64,000 bases of DNA from JABWBH01 sp964526695. Its GTDB lineage: Bacteria > Planctomycetota > Phycisphaerae > UBA1845. The DNA lies in the NCBI GenBank assembly GCA_964526695.1, contig CAZGJA010000144.1, forward strand, positions 20,364 through 84,363, read 5' to 3'. A model generated the notes under the pieces. It ran no database searches, had not been told where the DNA came from, and worked only from the letters and a program-made list of their open reading frames with translations. This document shows, in pieces, positions 29,838 to 38,702 of the stretch. Made by a program: the position numbers and the translations under genes. The number at the start of each line of letters is the position of its first letter. The first letter of the stretch is position 1.

Positions 29838-31640
29838 ATGGGCTTCGAAATCTGGTTGACATTGGGCTGGGAAGCTTGGGCGACGGCGGCAACCATCCTC
29901 GCGGCCTTCATCGTGCTTGCGACCACGGAGATTTCCACCGATGTGGTGCTCATCGCCGCGGTCACGCTCCTGTTCGCGACGGGCATCCTGGACGGGGCCG
30001 AGGCTTTCGCGGGGCTTTCGAACCCGGGCGTCCTGACCATCGCCGTGCTGTACGTGGTGGTGGCGGGGCTTGAGGCCACCGGCGGCAACACGCTCATCGC
30101 GGAGCGCTTCCTGGGGCGGCCCCGCTCGGTCACGGGCGCGCTGACCAAGATGATGTTTCCCGTGACTTTCGTCAGCGCGTTCATGAACAACACGCCGGTG
30201 GTGGCGATGTTCCTGCCGGTGGTCAACGACTGGGCCAAGCAGCATCGCATCAGCGTCTCGAAGCTGATGATCCCGTTGTCCTACGCGGCGGTGCTCAGCG
30301 GAACCGTGACCATCATCTCCACCGCGACCAACCTGCTGGTCAACGGCATGTTGATCAAGCACTCCTATCCTCCGATGGGCATGTTCGAGTTAACGTGGAT
30401 CGGCATACCCATCACCATCATCGGCACCCTCTTTGTGATCGTGTTCAACCGATGGCTGCTTCCGGACCGGCAGGCCGCCAACGCGCAGTTCGGCGATCCC
30501 AAAGAGTACTCCGTGGAGATGATGGTCGATCCGTCAAGCCCGCTGGTGGGGAAGACGATCGAGCAGGCCGGGCTTCGCCAGCTCCCCAACGCCTATCTGG
30601 CGCAAATCGAGCGCGATGGGGATATCCTGCCGGCCGTCGGCCCGCAAGAGGTTCTCAAGGCCGACGATCGCCTCATCTTCTTCGGCGTCGTGGATGCGGT
30701 CGTCGATCTGCAGAAGCTCCGGGGCCTCAAGCCGGCGACGGACCAGATTTTCAAGCTCGACTCCCCCCGCATCCGCCGCTGCCTCATCGAGGCGGTCGTC
30801 TCGGATCGGTGCCCCGGGGTGGGACAGACCATCCGCGAAGGGCGCTTCCGTTCGAATTACAACGCCGCGGTCATCGCGGTGGCGCGCAGCGGCGAGCGCA
30901 TCCGGGGCAAGATCGGCGACATCCGATTGCACTCGGGCGACAACCTGCTGCTCGAGGCGCACCCCTCCTTCATCGAACAGCATCGCAACTCGGGTCACTT
31001 CCATCTGGTCAGCCAGGTGGCGAATTCCACGCCGATTCGACATGAGCGCGCCATGTTGTCGATCGCCATCCTTGTGGGGATGATCTGCCTCTCGAGCTTC
31101 TGGGAGGTGAGCCTGCTGAAGGCGGGGATGCTCGCCGGGGGCGTCATGCTCGTCACGCGATGTTGCACCAGTCGAATGGCGCGCGAGAGCGTCGAATGGA
31201 ATGTGATCCTGAGCATGTCCGCCGCCTTCGCCCTCGGCACGGCCGTGGAGGTCTCCGGATTGGCCGGGGCGATCGCCGAGACTATCACCACGACCGCGGC
31301 GGGCAGCCCGATGAAGACCTTGATCGCCATCTATGCGGGCACGCTCATCCTCACCGAGTTGGTGACTCACAGTGCCGCGGTGCTGCTCCTCTTCCCCATC
31401 GCGATGAATGCGGCGTCCAACCTGGGCATCCACTACATGCCTTTCGTCGCGGCGGTCACCGTGGCCGGCGCGCTGGGATTCGCGGCGCCGTTCGGATACC
31501 AGACCCACATGATGGTGTATGGTCCGGGGGGCTACAAATTCAGGGATTTCCTCCGCATCGGCATCCCGCTGGACATCGTCTGCGGCGCGACGGCGGTGCT
31601 CCTTATCCCCTACGTCTTGCCGTTTACCGCGGCGAAATAG
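29838..31640 (+). CDS. SLC13/DASS-type permease with two RCK-C (TrkA-C) domains
   Basis: 600 aa from ATG 29838. Membrane helices fill both ends; between them (about residues 205-380) lie two TrkA-C domains (SPLVGKTIEQAGLRQLPNAY, GDILPAVGPQEVLKADDRLI and VGQTIREGRFRSNYNAAVIA, IRLHSGDNLLLE). Conserved transport motifs include FVSAFMNNTPVVAMFLPVV and SGTVTIISTATNLLVNGM in the first half and AAVTVAGALGFAAPFGYQTH in the second. Members move dicarboxylates, sulfate or other anions with sodium; the substrate here is not predictable. Divergent from the M16 gene; a terminator-like hairpin lies beyond its stop. Confidence 0.9.
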   Translation: MGFEIWLTLGWEAWATAATILAAFIVLATTEISTDVVLIAAVTLLFATGILDGAEAFAGLSNPGVLTIAVLYVVVAGLEATGGNTLIAERFLGRPRSVTGALTKMMFPVTFVSAFMNNTPVVAMFLPVVNDWAKQHRISVSKLMIPLSYAAVLSGTVTIISTATNLLVNGMLIKHSYPPMGMFELTWIGIPITIIGTLFVIVFNRWLLPDRQAANAQFGDPKEYSVEMMVDPSSPLVGKTIEQAGLRQLPNAYLAQIERDGDILPAVGPQEVLKADDRLIFFGVVDAVVDLQKLRGLKPATDQIFKLDSPRIRRCLIEAVVSDRCPGVGQTIREGRFRSNYNAAVIAVARSGERIRGKIGDIRLHSGDNLLLEAHPSFIEQHRNSGHFHLVSQVANSTPIRHERAMLSIAILVGMICLSSFWEVSLLKAGMLAGGVMLVTRCCTSRMARESVEWNVILSMSAAFALGTAVEVSGLAGAIAETITTTAAGSPMKTLIAIYAGTLILTELVTHSAAVLLLFPIAMNAASNLGIHYMPFVAAVTVAGALGFAAPFGYQTHMMVYGPGGYKFRDFLRIGIPLDIVCGATAVLLIPYVLPFTAAK

Positions 31641-31667
31641 CGGCACTCGGCAAGTCTCCCGCAGAGC

Positions 31668-31703
31668 GTAAAAAACAGAAAGGGCGACCCGCGTGGGGTC
31701 GCC
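31668..31703 (-). terminator. Rho-independent terminator for the Cys-rich gene
   Basis: On the minus strand GGCGACCC-loop-GGGTCGCC is followed by CTTTCTGTTTTTT. It sits between two convergent genes (SLC13 permease and the Cys-rich gene) and the T-run is on the minus side. Confidence 0.75.
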
Positions 31704-31738
31704 TCCTTCTGATCTTCATTCATTCCGACAGCCCGCGC

Positions 31739-32200
31739 TTAGCAGGGGATGCAGAACGGCTTGCCCTTGCACGTCGGCGAGCAGGCGACGAGGAAGTTGC
31801 CCTGCTTGTCGCGGCAGACGGCCTTGATCGTGCTGCGGCCGAACTTGCGCCACAGCGTGTTCTTCACGCTAGTGGTGCTGTTGGGGTTGAAGTTGGACGA
31901 GCGGGGCGCCCACTTCGAGACCTGCGTCGGGTTGATGCAGAAGACGTTGCAGCCCTTCCCGATCCAGTTCGCAAAGCTGTTCAGCGTCGTCGGCGAGGGG
32001 CGCTTGTAGGAAGCGTTGCCCGTCGTCTGGCTGCACAGCGTGCGGAACGCCGTGATCTTGTTGTTGAAGTTGCTGTAACAGGTCTTGTAGCCCGGGGCGC
32101 AGTTGCCGGTCGAGCGGTTGCTCGAGCTGCTGCTCGTGCTGCCCGTGCTGCGGCTGCGATACGAACCCCACGAGCCGCTACGATACGTTCCACTTGCCAT
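31739..32200 (-). CDS. Ser-rich, Cys-rich small protein of unknown function
   Basis: 153 aa. The first 33 or so residues are almost only Ser, Gly, Arg, Thr and Tyr (YRSGSWGSYRSRSTG). The rest has ten Cys, many in close pairs (NCAPGYKTC, GKGCNVFC, VCRDKQ, ACSPTCKGKPFCIPC), and conserved-looking aromatic positions (NWIGKGC, SKWAPRSSNFNPN). No signal peptide or membrane segment is seen, and no known family is recognised. A strong terminator follows, and the gene lies alone, so it is probably expressed as a single-gene unit. The Cys spacing suggests either a metal-binding knuckle protein or a disulfide-stabilised domain. Confidence 0.75.
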   Translation of the reverse strand: MASGTYRSGSWGSYRSRSTGSTSSSSSNRSTGNCAPGYKTCYSNFNNKITAFRTLCSQTTGNASYKRPSPTTLNSFANWIGKGCNVFCINPTQVSKWAPRSSNFNPNSTTSVKNTLWRKFGRSTIKAVCRDKQGNFLVACSPTCKGKPFCIPC

Positions 32201-32437
32201 TCGTTCTCTCCATCAAGTGACTTGAATGAGTCGATCGCACGATCGACGCGCAAGGCATCGGATGAAGCGAAGGGGCACTTTAGTTCCGCGTCGCTTGAGC
32301 GGCGGAAAAACTTCAGATTCAGCGCTGCGACCGCGCGCCGGTCCGCCGAAAATGTCCCGCCGAGCGGCGCGGTATCTTCAAAAGCCGGTGGTTTCGCGAA
32401 GTTCCCGCCGACACGTTGCCGCGCCGCGGCCCACCCC

Positions 32438-32443
32438 GATAAT
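32438..32443 (+). promoter_or_regulatory. -10-like hexamer before rsmE
   Basis: GATAAT, 8 nt before ATG 32452, with no Shine-Dalgarno between. Fits a transcript beginning at the start codon. Confidence 0.45.
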
Positions 32444-32451
32444 CCGACGCC

Positions 32452-33168
32452 ATGCGTTTGCCGCGTTTTCATCTTCCGTCGCTGCGCGCAGGCGACTGCG
32501 AGCTGACCGGGGACGAAGCGCATCACGCCATAGGCGTGCTTCGGCTGCGTGCCGCGGCGAAAATCGAGCTGTTTGACGGGTCGGGCGGGCGGGCGCTGGC
32601 GACGGTTTCGCACGTGCGCCGCGGGCACGTCGCCGTCACCATCGAGAGCGTGCAACCGGCCCCACCGCAGCCGACGCCCCGCGTGATTCTGGCCGTGGCG
32701 CCGCCGAAAGGCCCGCGGCAGCAGGTTCTCGTGGAAAAATGCACCGAGCTGGGCGCGGCGGCGTTTCAGCCGTTGCTAACGGCGAGATCCGTGGTGAAAG
32801 GCAGCGACGCGCTCGTGCAGCACTGGCGGCGCTGGGCGCTGGAGGCGTGTCGCCAGTGCGGCAGGGACCGGCTTCCCGAGGTGCGCCCGTGCCTCGAGTG
32901 CACGGCCGTCTTTGACGAACGCCGCGCTGGAGGGCGCATGCTGCTTGCGGACACATCGCCGGACGCTGCGCCGCCGTCGGCGTGGGTGAAGGACGCCTCC
33001 ACGGCGGCGGAGGTGCTGGTGCTCGTCGGGCCGGAAGGCGGCTGGACCCCTGAAGAGCGGGAGGCCGCGATTCGCGTCGGCGCGACGCGGGTGTCGCTGA
33101 GTCGGCACATTCTGCGCGTGGAGACGGCCGCTATCGCGGCGACGGCGTTGTTAATCGGAAGTCAGTGA
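32452..33168 (+). CDS. rsmE: 16S rRNA (uracil-1498-N3)-methyltransferase
   Basis: 238 aa SPOUT-class enzyme that methylates U1498 of 16S rRNA in the assembled 30S subunit. The N-terminal PUA-like domain has HHAIGVLRLRAAAKIELFDG; the SPOUT knot has APPKGPRQQVLVEKCTELGA, the SAM-binding LVGPEGGWTPEE and LSRHILRVETAAIAA at the end. Length is typical. A GATAAT hexamer 8 nt before ATG and no ribosome site suggest a leaderless message. The next gene is 76 bp downstream on the same strand. Confidence 0.96.
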   Translation: MRLPRFHLPSLRAGDCELTGDEAHHAIGVLRLRAAAKIELFDGSGGRALATVSHVRRGHVAVTIESVQPAPPQPTPRVILAVAPPKGPRQQVLVEKCTELGAAAFQPLLTARSVVKGSDALVQHWRRWALEACRQCGRDRLPEVRPCLECTAVFDERRAGGRMLLADTSPDAAPPSAWVKDASTAAEVLVLVGPEGGWTPEEREAAIRVGATRVSLSRHILRVETAAIAATALLIGSQ

Positions 33169-33244
33169 GTCGCAAACCGGTTGAGCGGCCGGCCCGATTC
33201 GGCTTCCACGCGGTTGGCGGCGGCAGATCTGAAAGGAATGGCTC

Positions 33245-34249
33245 ATGCGCATCTCGATCGGGCTTGTGTTGACGTGCTTGGTGTTGAGCGGCGGCTGCCG
33301 ACAGGGGGTCAACGGAACCCGTTCCGGCTATCTGCGCGGGCCTGGCGGGAAGCTGTACTATGAAACCCACTATCCGTGGTTCTTCGGCGGTGCGGAGTGG
33401 CCCCCGGCCGAAACCGTGGTGCTCCTCCATGGGGGCATGATGGACCGCCGGATGTGGGACGAGCAGATTCCTGCCCTGTGTCGCCGGTACCGCGTCGTCG
33501 CGTATGACCTTCGCGGATTCGGCAGATCCTCCTCGCCCACCCTCGGTTACGCGAACGAAGCGGACCTCCACGCGATGATTGAGCATCTGCACCTCGAGCG
33601 CCCGCATATCGTCGGCCTCTCCCTGGGAGGGGCGACGGCCATCGACTACGCCCTCCTGCATCCGGATCGGGTGGCCAGCCTCGTGCTCGTCGCGCCGGGA
33701 CTGAGCGGTTTCGAGTGGGCGCCGGAGACCGTGGCCAATTACTACGACATCATCGCGGCGGCGCGCGATCGCAGCGCCGCGCAGGCCGCCGACCTGTGGC
33801 TCTCCCACCCCTACATGCAGCCGGCCTCGAGCAACCCTTCGGCACGAGAGCGGATTCGGCGCATCCTGGTCGAGAACGGTGCGAGCTGGCTGATGAACCC
33901 GCTGCTGGAGCGACCGATGGCGCCGCCGGCCGCTCAGCGGCTGGGCGAAATCCGGAGCCCCACCACGGTGATCGTCGGCGATCGGGACATCGCCGACATT
34001 CAGAAGATTTGCGATCAGATTGTCCGTGAAGTGCCGGGGGCCCGAAAGGTCGTCGTTCCTGGTGCGGGGCACATCGTCAACATGGAGCAACCGGAGGCAT
34101 TCATCGACGTATTACTGCGCGCGCTGCGGTCGGCGGAGATTCACGCCATGCCCGACGCGGCGAACTCTGAATCCGGGAAAGACGCGCCGGCACTGCTGCC
34201 GAACGGCTCTTCGAACACGGACACGGGGAAGCCCCCCGCGACCGAGTGA
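33245..34249 (+). CDS. Lipoprotein alpha/beta hydrolase
   Basis: 334 aa with AAAGGAA 7-8 nt upstream of ATG 33245. Signal peptide MRISIGLVLTCLVLSGGC ends in a lipobox. The alpha/beta-hydrolase core has VVLLHGGMMDRRMWDEQ (oxyanion loop), the nucleophile elbow HIVGLSLGGATAI (Ser), an acid in VIVGDRDIAD and His in VVPGAGHIVNME, so the triad is complete. About 35 disordered residues follow. It ends 27 bp before the fused ABC gene on the same strand, so both may share a transcript; whether it acts on the transported sugar or its ester is unknown. Confidence 0.88.
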   Translation: MRISIGLVLTCLVLSGGCRQGVNGTRSGYLRGPGGKLYYETHYPWFFGGAEWPPAETVVLLHGGMMDRRMWDEQIPALCRRYRVVAYDLRGFGRSSSPTLGYANEADLHAMIEHLHLERPHIVGLSLGGATAIDYALLHPDRVASLVLVAPGLSGFEWAPETVANYYDIIAAARDRSAAQAADLWLSHPYMQPASSNPSARERIRRILVENGASWLMNPLLERPMAPPAAQRLGEIRSPTTVIVGDRDIADIQKICDQIVREVPGARKVVVPGAGHIVNMEQPEAFIDVLLRALRSAEIHAMPDAANSESGKDAPALLPNGSSNTDTGKPPATE

Positions 34250-34276
34250 CGGCTCGCTTCTGATGGGAGGAACCGC

Positions 34277-37105
34277 TTGTCGGACGAACTCATCCTCTCG
34301 ATGACCGGGATATGCAAGCGTTTCGGCGGGGTTGCGGCCCTGTCCGGCGTCGATTTCAGAGTTCGCGCCGGCGAGGTCCACGCGCTGATGGGAGAAAACG
34401 GCGCGGGCAAATCCACGCTCATCCGAATCCTCACCGGCGTGCATCGCGCGGATGCCGGCGAGATCGTCTTTGAAGGCCGGACGTTTCACCCGCGATCTCC
34501 CGCTGAAGCGCTCGCCGGCGGCATCAGCACGATCCATCAGGAGCTCAACCTCATCCCCACGTTGTCCGTCGCGGAGAACCTGCTCATCGGACGAATGCCG
34601 CGCCGCCGGCTCGGACTGGATTGGCGCGAAACCCGCTCGCGCGCCCGGCGGATTCTGCTCGATCTCGGTCTCGACGTGGACGTGGACCGGCGCCTCGACG
34701 CCTGCTCCACCGCCGTCCGCCAGATGGTGGCCATCGCCCGCGCCATCAGCGTGCAGTCGCGGCTGGTCGTCATGGACGAGCCGACCTCCAGCCTCGACCG
34801 ACCGGAGGCCCGTCGGCTGCTCGACCTGGTGCTGCGCCTGCGGGAAACCGGCGTCGCCGTCGTGTTCATCTCGCACTCGCTGGAGGAAGTGTACGCGGTC
34901 AGCGACCGAATGACGGTCCTGCGGAATGGACGGCTCGTCGGCGTCTTCGAGACCGCCAACCTGCCGCGCGTCGAACTGGTGCGGCACATGCTGGGACGGC
35001 CCGAAGCCGGGTTCGCAAATCCGCAATCCGAAATCCGCAATCCGAAATCCGAAATCTCAAGTCTCGAATCCGAAATCTCAGATGTTGATCCCGAATCGCG
35101 GTCCCCGCACGCCTCCCCCTCGCTCCTTTCCGTGCGCAACCTCGGCCGTCGCCTGGCCGTTGAATCCGTGTCGTTCGACCTGCGCCGCGGCGAAGTGCTG
35201 GGACTGGCAGGCCTGCTGGGTTCGGGTCGAACCGAGACGGCGCGGCTCGTCTTCGGCGCCGACCGCCCGGACGCGGGCGAAATCGTTTTTGAGGGTCGGC
35301 AGCTTCCGCACCGCTCGCCCGCGCGGTCCATTCAACTCGGCATGGGGTTCTGCCCTGAGGACCGCGCGGCGGAAGGGATCATCCCGGAGCTTTCGGTGCG
35401 CGAGAACATCTGCCTCGTGCTTCAGCGGAAACTGTCCCGCTGGGGCTGGGTGCATCGCGCGCGGCAGCGCCGCGTCGCGGACGAGATGATCCGCCGGCTG
35501 GGCATCGCCACATCCGGACCGGAGCAGCCCGTCGGCCAGCTTTCCGGCGGGAACCAGCAGAAAGTCGTGCTCGCCCGCTGGCTGGCGTTGCAGCCGCGGA
35601 TTCTCATTCTCGACGAGCCGACGCGCGGCATCGACATCGGCGCCAAGCAGGCCGTCGAGTCGCTCGTCGCCGAGCTGTCCGGACAGGGCATGGCCCTGAT
35701 CTTCATCTCCTCCGAGCTAGACGAGGTTCTCCGCGCCTGCGACCGCATCCTCGTGCTGCACGACCGCAAGCCCGTCGGCGAGCTTACACGCACGGCGGAG
35801 TGGGAGACGGACGTGCTGCACCTCATGGCGGGGGGGGAAACGCCGAAACGCCAAAACGCCGAAACGTCGAAATCAGAACCCCTCACGCAAGTGAGGGGCC
35901 TTTCATCGGAACCCCTCACGCAAGTGAGGGGCCTTTCCTGCACTCGCCAAACCGTCGAAACACCAAGAGTCGACCCCTGCGAGCGCGGCGTGGAGGAGCA
36001 AGAGGTACTCCCGGCGGAGCAGCCCGCGGATTCGCACAGGATTGACAGACCGGGCGAGGTTTCGACCCGCCGCTGGCCCTCGTGGACCCTGCCCTTGCTG
36101 GCGCTCGTCGCGTTCGTGCTGCTGGATCTGCTCCTCGTGCCGCGCTTCGGGCATCTGCAATTCCGCGACGGCCGATGGGAGGGCGCCATCGTGCAGATTC
36201 TGCGCCAGGCCTCACCGGTCATGATCCTCTCCGTGGGCATGACGCTGGTGATCGCCCTGGGCGGCATCGACCTTTCCGTCGGATCGATCATGGCGATGTC
36301 CGGCGCGGCCGGCGCGATCGCGCTGACGCGGCATGGCTGGGGCGCCGGGGGCGTCATCGCGGCCGGGCTGGGCGTGGGGCTGCTGGCGGGCGCCTGGAAC
36401 GGCGCACTGGTCGGACTTCTGCGATTGCCGGCGATCATTGCGACGCTCATCCTGCTCGTGGCCGGTCGAGGATTGGCGCAGCTCCCAACGGAGGGGCTGG
36501 TCATCACCTTCGAGGCGCCGGACTTCGAGCGCCTCGCCGCTGGCACGCTGCTGGGACTTCCCCTGCCCATCTACCTCGCGCTCGCCGCGACGCTGCTCGT
36601 CGCCGCGATCGCGCGGTTCACCGCGGTCGGCATGGTTCTGGAGGCCATCGGCGGCAGCCGCGCAGCCGCCTATCTCTGCGGGCTGCGCCTGAGAACGATG
36701 GAGTGCTCGACCTACGCCCTCAGCGGTCTGTGCGCCGCCTTGGCGGGGCTGATCGCCACCGCGGACGCCAAAGCCGCCGACGTGTCCAACTGCGGCCTGT
36801 ACCTGGAACTGGACGCGATCCTCGCCGTGGTCATCGGCGGAACGCGCCTCACGGGCGGGCGCATCCGGCTTGTCGGCTCCGTGCTCGGCGCCCTCCTGAT
36901 GCAGACGCTCACCACGACGCTCCTGATGCTCAACGTCTCCTTCCCGCTGATGCTCTTGATCAAAGGGGCTGCCGCGCTGCTCGTGTGCCTGATCCAATCC
37001 GCGCGCGGCACGGAGCTGCTTGAAAACGGTTTTCGGCGAGCGCGGATTAGGTGGCCGATGGGAGGCGCGGGCGCTGCGAGTGCTACGCATCGCCCAAGGG
37101 GATAA
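34277..37105 (+). CDS. Fused sugar-ABC ATPase and permease (RbsA-RbsC / YtfR-YtfT type)
   Basis: 942 aa from TTG 34277, preceded by GGGAGGAACCGC. NBD1 has LMGENGAGKSTLIRILTG, IHQELNLIPTLSVAENL and VVMDEPTSSLD; NBD2 has GLLGSGRTETARLVFG, LSGGNQQKVVLARWLA and LILDEPTRGIDIG, as in RbsA. The permease follows from about 605 (MILSVGMTLVIALGGIDLSV, VVIGGTRLTGGRIRLVGSVLG). ATPase and permease are normally separate chains; here one polypeptide links them. A heptamer array lies between the NBDs and a second repeat block in the ATPase-permease linker, both in frame. With the second permease at 38.7-39.7 kb the set resembles YtfR-YtfT plus YjfF. No substrate-binding protein is nearby. The 3' end overlaps the convergent radical SAM gene by 23 bp. 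Confidence 0.93.
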   Translation: MSDELILSMTGICKRFGGVAALSGVDFRVRAGEVHALMGENGAGKSTLIRILTGVHRADAGEIVFEGRTFHPRSPAEALAGGISTIHQELNLIPTLSVAENLLIGRMPRRRLGLDWRETRSRARRILLDLGLDVDVDRRLDACSTAVRQMVAIARAISVQSRLVVMDEPTSSLDRPEARRLLDLVLRLRETGVAVVFISHSLEEVYAVSDRMTVLRNGRLVGVFETANLPRVELVRHMLGRPEAGFANPQSEIRNPKSEISSLESEISDVDPESRSPHASPSLLSVRNLGRRLAVESVSFDLRRGEVLGLAGLLGSGRTETARLVFGADRPDAGEIVFEGRQLPHRSPARSIQLGMGFCPEDRAAEGIIPELSVRENICLVLQRKLSRWGWVHRARQRRVADEMIRRLGIATSGPEQPVGQLSGGNQQKVVLARWLALQPRILILDEPTRGIDIGAKQAVESLVAELSGQGMALIFISSELDEVLRACDRILVLHDRKPVGELTRTAEWETDVLHLMAGGETPKRQNAETSKSEPLTQVRGLSSEPLTQVRGLSCTRQTVETPRVDPCERGVEEQEVLPAEQPADSHRIDRPGEVSTRRWPSWTLPLLALVAFVLLDLLLVPRFGHLQFRDGRWEGAIVQILRQASPVMILSVGMTLVIALGGIDLSVGSIMAMSGAAGAIALTRHGWGAGGVIAAGLGVGLLAGAWNGALVGLLRLPAIIATLILLVAGRGLAQLPTEGLVITFEAPDFERLAAGTLLGLPLPIYLALAATLLVAAIARFTAVGMVLEAIGGSRAAAYLCGLRLRTMECSTYALSGLCAALAGLIATADAKAADVSNCGLYLELDAILAVVIGGTRLTGGRIRLVGSVLGALLMQTLTTTLLMLNVSFPLMLLIKGAAALLVCLIQSARGTELLENGFRRARIRWPMGGAGAASATHRPRG
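35015..35084 (+). repeat. AATCCGA/AATCCGC heptamer array inside the ABC gene
   Basis: Nine or so 7-bp units (AATCCGC, AATCCGA, AATCTCA, AGTCTCG and so on) in direct order, translated as NPQSEIRNPKSEISSLESEI, in the linker between the two nucleotide-binding domains. The same heptamer appears inverted at 51461-51548. Confidence 0.8.
35841..35962 (+). repeat. Octamer array plus twin GCAA-loop palindromes inside the ABC gene
   Basis: ACGCCGAA-type units (35841-35870) precede two identical palindromes CCCCTCACGCAAGTGAGGGG at 35879-35898 and 35912-35931, spaced 33 bp (11 codons), then CCGTCGAAACACC, a diverged partner of the left units. The block encodes EPLTQVRGLS twice in the linker between ATPase and permease. 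Confidence 0.8.
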
Positions 37106-38474
37106 GCGGACGCACGAGCATTCCCGCTTCGCGCAGCGGGGCCGACGCTTTCCACAGACCCTCCGAAAAGTGATCGGTGCTCAGCACGACCGCATCCAAG
37201 TCACGAACCAGGGCTTCCGCGCAGGAGATGACCTCGATCCCGGCGACGTGTCCGCGATGCAAGGCGGGATTGTCGTCGATGATCGCCTCCACGCGGGCCG
37301 ATGCGAGATCCACGTCGCCGGAGGCCAGCGCCTTCCGCGTGAACGCGCCCGCGCCGTAGAGTGCGATCCGACGGTATCCTTCGCTCGTCAATTCTCGCAG
37401 CGCCTCCCCGAGCAGCTTGCCCGGCTGGGGCGCGTGTTCCATGAGAACATCCCACGGATTGCGACCCACCTCGAAATGGCGCATGGCCGGGTTGCGCAGC
37501 AGGGCTTCCCCGTCGGAGTAGTACGTGCATCGCGCGCAGATGTCGGGCAGTTGCGGCGTGCCGAAGGACCGCACCAGGTCGCGGCGAACGGCGCCCGTCC
37601 AGATCTCGCGCAGGCTCTGGTGGTTGATGTCCCCGAGGAGCAGCGCATCGGCCTCGGCGTTCATGCACCCACAGGCGCTGATTTGACCGCTGACCGTGAT
37701 CTCGGGGCTGGTATAGTGGACGAAGCAAGGGTTGCGTCGTTGAAGACGCATCGTGCGCGGCTCGCCGCCGAGCGGCACGAGGTGCGCGCCGGTCGGCAGA
37801 TCCTCAGCGGCCACCGCGCCGCCCCAGTTGGCGAAGCTGTTGATGGCGCCGATTTCGTTGATCTGCGGACGCCGGAACTCAGCCATGCGCGCATCGGCGA
37901 GAAGCTCATCCACCGGGCGGTTGATCCGGAAGTTGAGGTTGATGCGCAGCGCCAAGCCCAGCCTCGCCTTGGTCTCGCACAGGTCGTGGATCGCGTCGCG
38001 CACCGCCTCGAACCGGTCCACCGCGAACATCGTCCGGTACGCCTCGCGGTCCAGCCCGCCGATGCTGAAGTTGATCGTCCCCGCGGCGCGGGCGAGGCGC
38101 TCCCGATCCCGCGCGGACCAGCGCCGCCAGCCGATGCCGTTGGTGACCAAGCTGATGTCGGAGATCGACGGCGTGGCGGCCAGCACATCGAGGCGCTGCA
38201 TCAGCAGCGGATCGAGCAGCACGTCGCCGACGATGGGCGTGAGGCTGACGGCGCCGCCGCCCATGTCGTCATAGTCGCCGATGACTTTGGCGAATAGCTC
38301 CGCGCTCATGACGCCTTTGGCCCGCTTCATCTTCGGATAGGCGCAGAATCCGCATCGCGCGTTGCAGACATTCGTGGTCTCAATGATGATGTACAGCGGC
38401 CGCTCATCCAGAAGGCGCCGAAGGCGCGCGGCGGGCTCTTCGAGGATCGGCAGTTGCACATTGGTTGCAGTCAT
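37083..38474 (-). CDS. Radical SAM/SPASM protein with C-terminal Rossmann-like domain
   Basis: 463 aa from ATG 38474, preceded by GGGGAGGATCGTCTCC. The cluster motif CNARCGFC binds the SAM iron-sulfur cluster; IVGDVLLDPLL and ISLVTNGIGW fit the barrel. A SPASM-type Cys set follows (CFVHYTSPEITVSGQISACGC, ICARCTYYSDGE) for auxiliary clusters. Residues from about 365 form a nucleotide-binding-like domain (RRIALYGAGAFTRKAL, VEAIIDDNPALHRG, IEVISCAEAL), as seen in sugar-modifying enzymes. It is nested between two sugar permease genes on the opposite strand, with a 23-bp tail overlap, which hints at a linked sugar-related task. Substrate unknown. Confidence 0.9.
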   Translation of the reverse strand: MTATNVQLPILEEPAARLRRLLDERPLYIIIETTNVCNARCGFCAYPKMKRAKGVMSAELFAKVIGDYDDMGGGAVSLTPIVGDVLLDPLLMQRLDVLAATPSISDISLVTNGIGWRRWSARDRERLARAAGTINFSIGGLDREAYRTMFAVDRFEAVRDAIHDLCETKARLGLALRINLNFRINRPVDELLADARMAEFRRPQINEIGAINSFANWGGAVAAEDLPTGAHLVPLGGEPRTMRLQRRNPCFVHYTSPEITVSGQISACGCMNAEADALLLGDINHQSLREIWTGAVRRDLVRSFGTPQLPDICARCTYYSDGEALLRNPAMRHFEVGRNPWDVLMEHAPQPGKLLGEALRELTSEGYRRIALYGAGAFTRKALASGDVDLASARVEAIIDDNPALHRGHVAGIEVISCAEALVRDLDAVVLSTDHFSEGLWKASAPLREAGMLVRPLIPLGDA

Positions 38475-38702
38475 GGAGACGATCCTCCCCGTGCACACGG
38501 ATGAACGGGCCGCGAATCCGGGGGTATCGGCAGAATCCGCCGTAACCGTTGAGCGGTGGGCAGGCGCTCGGAACGCGTGGGGGGCGGGTGGTTGGAGCCG
38601 CGGGATACCGCGCCCGTTCGGCAAGCTGTCCCGCGACAAGCAGCCCGTACTGAGGGCGTAGTTCACCGCGCCACGGCGCATATCTCATCACAGGCAGGAA
38701 AG

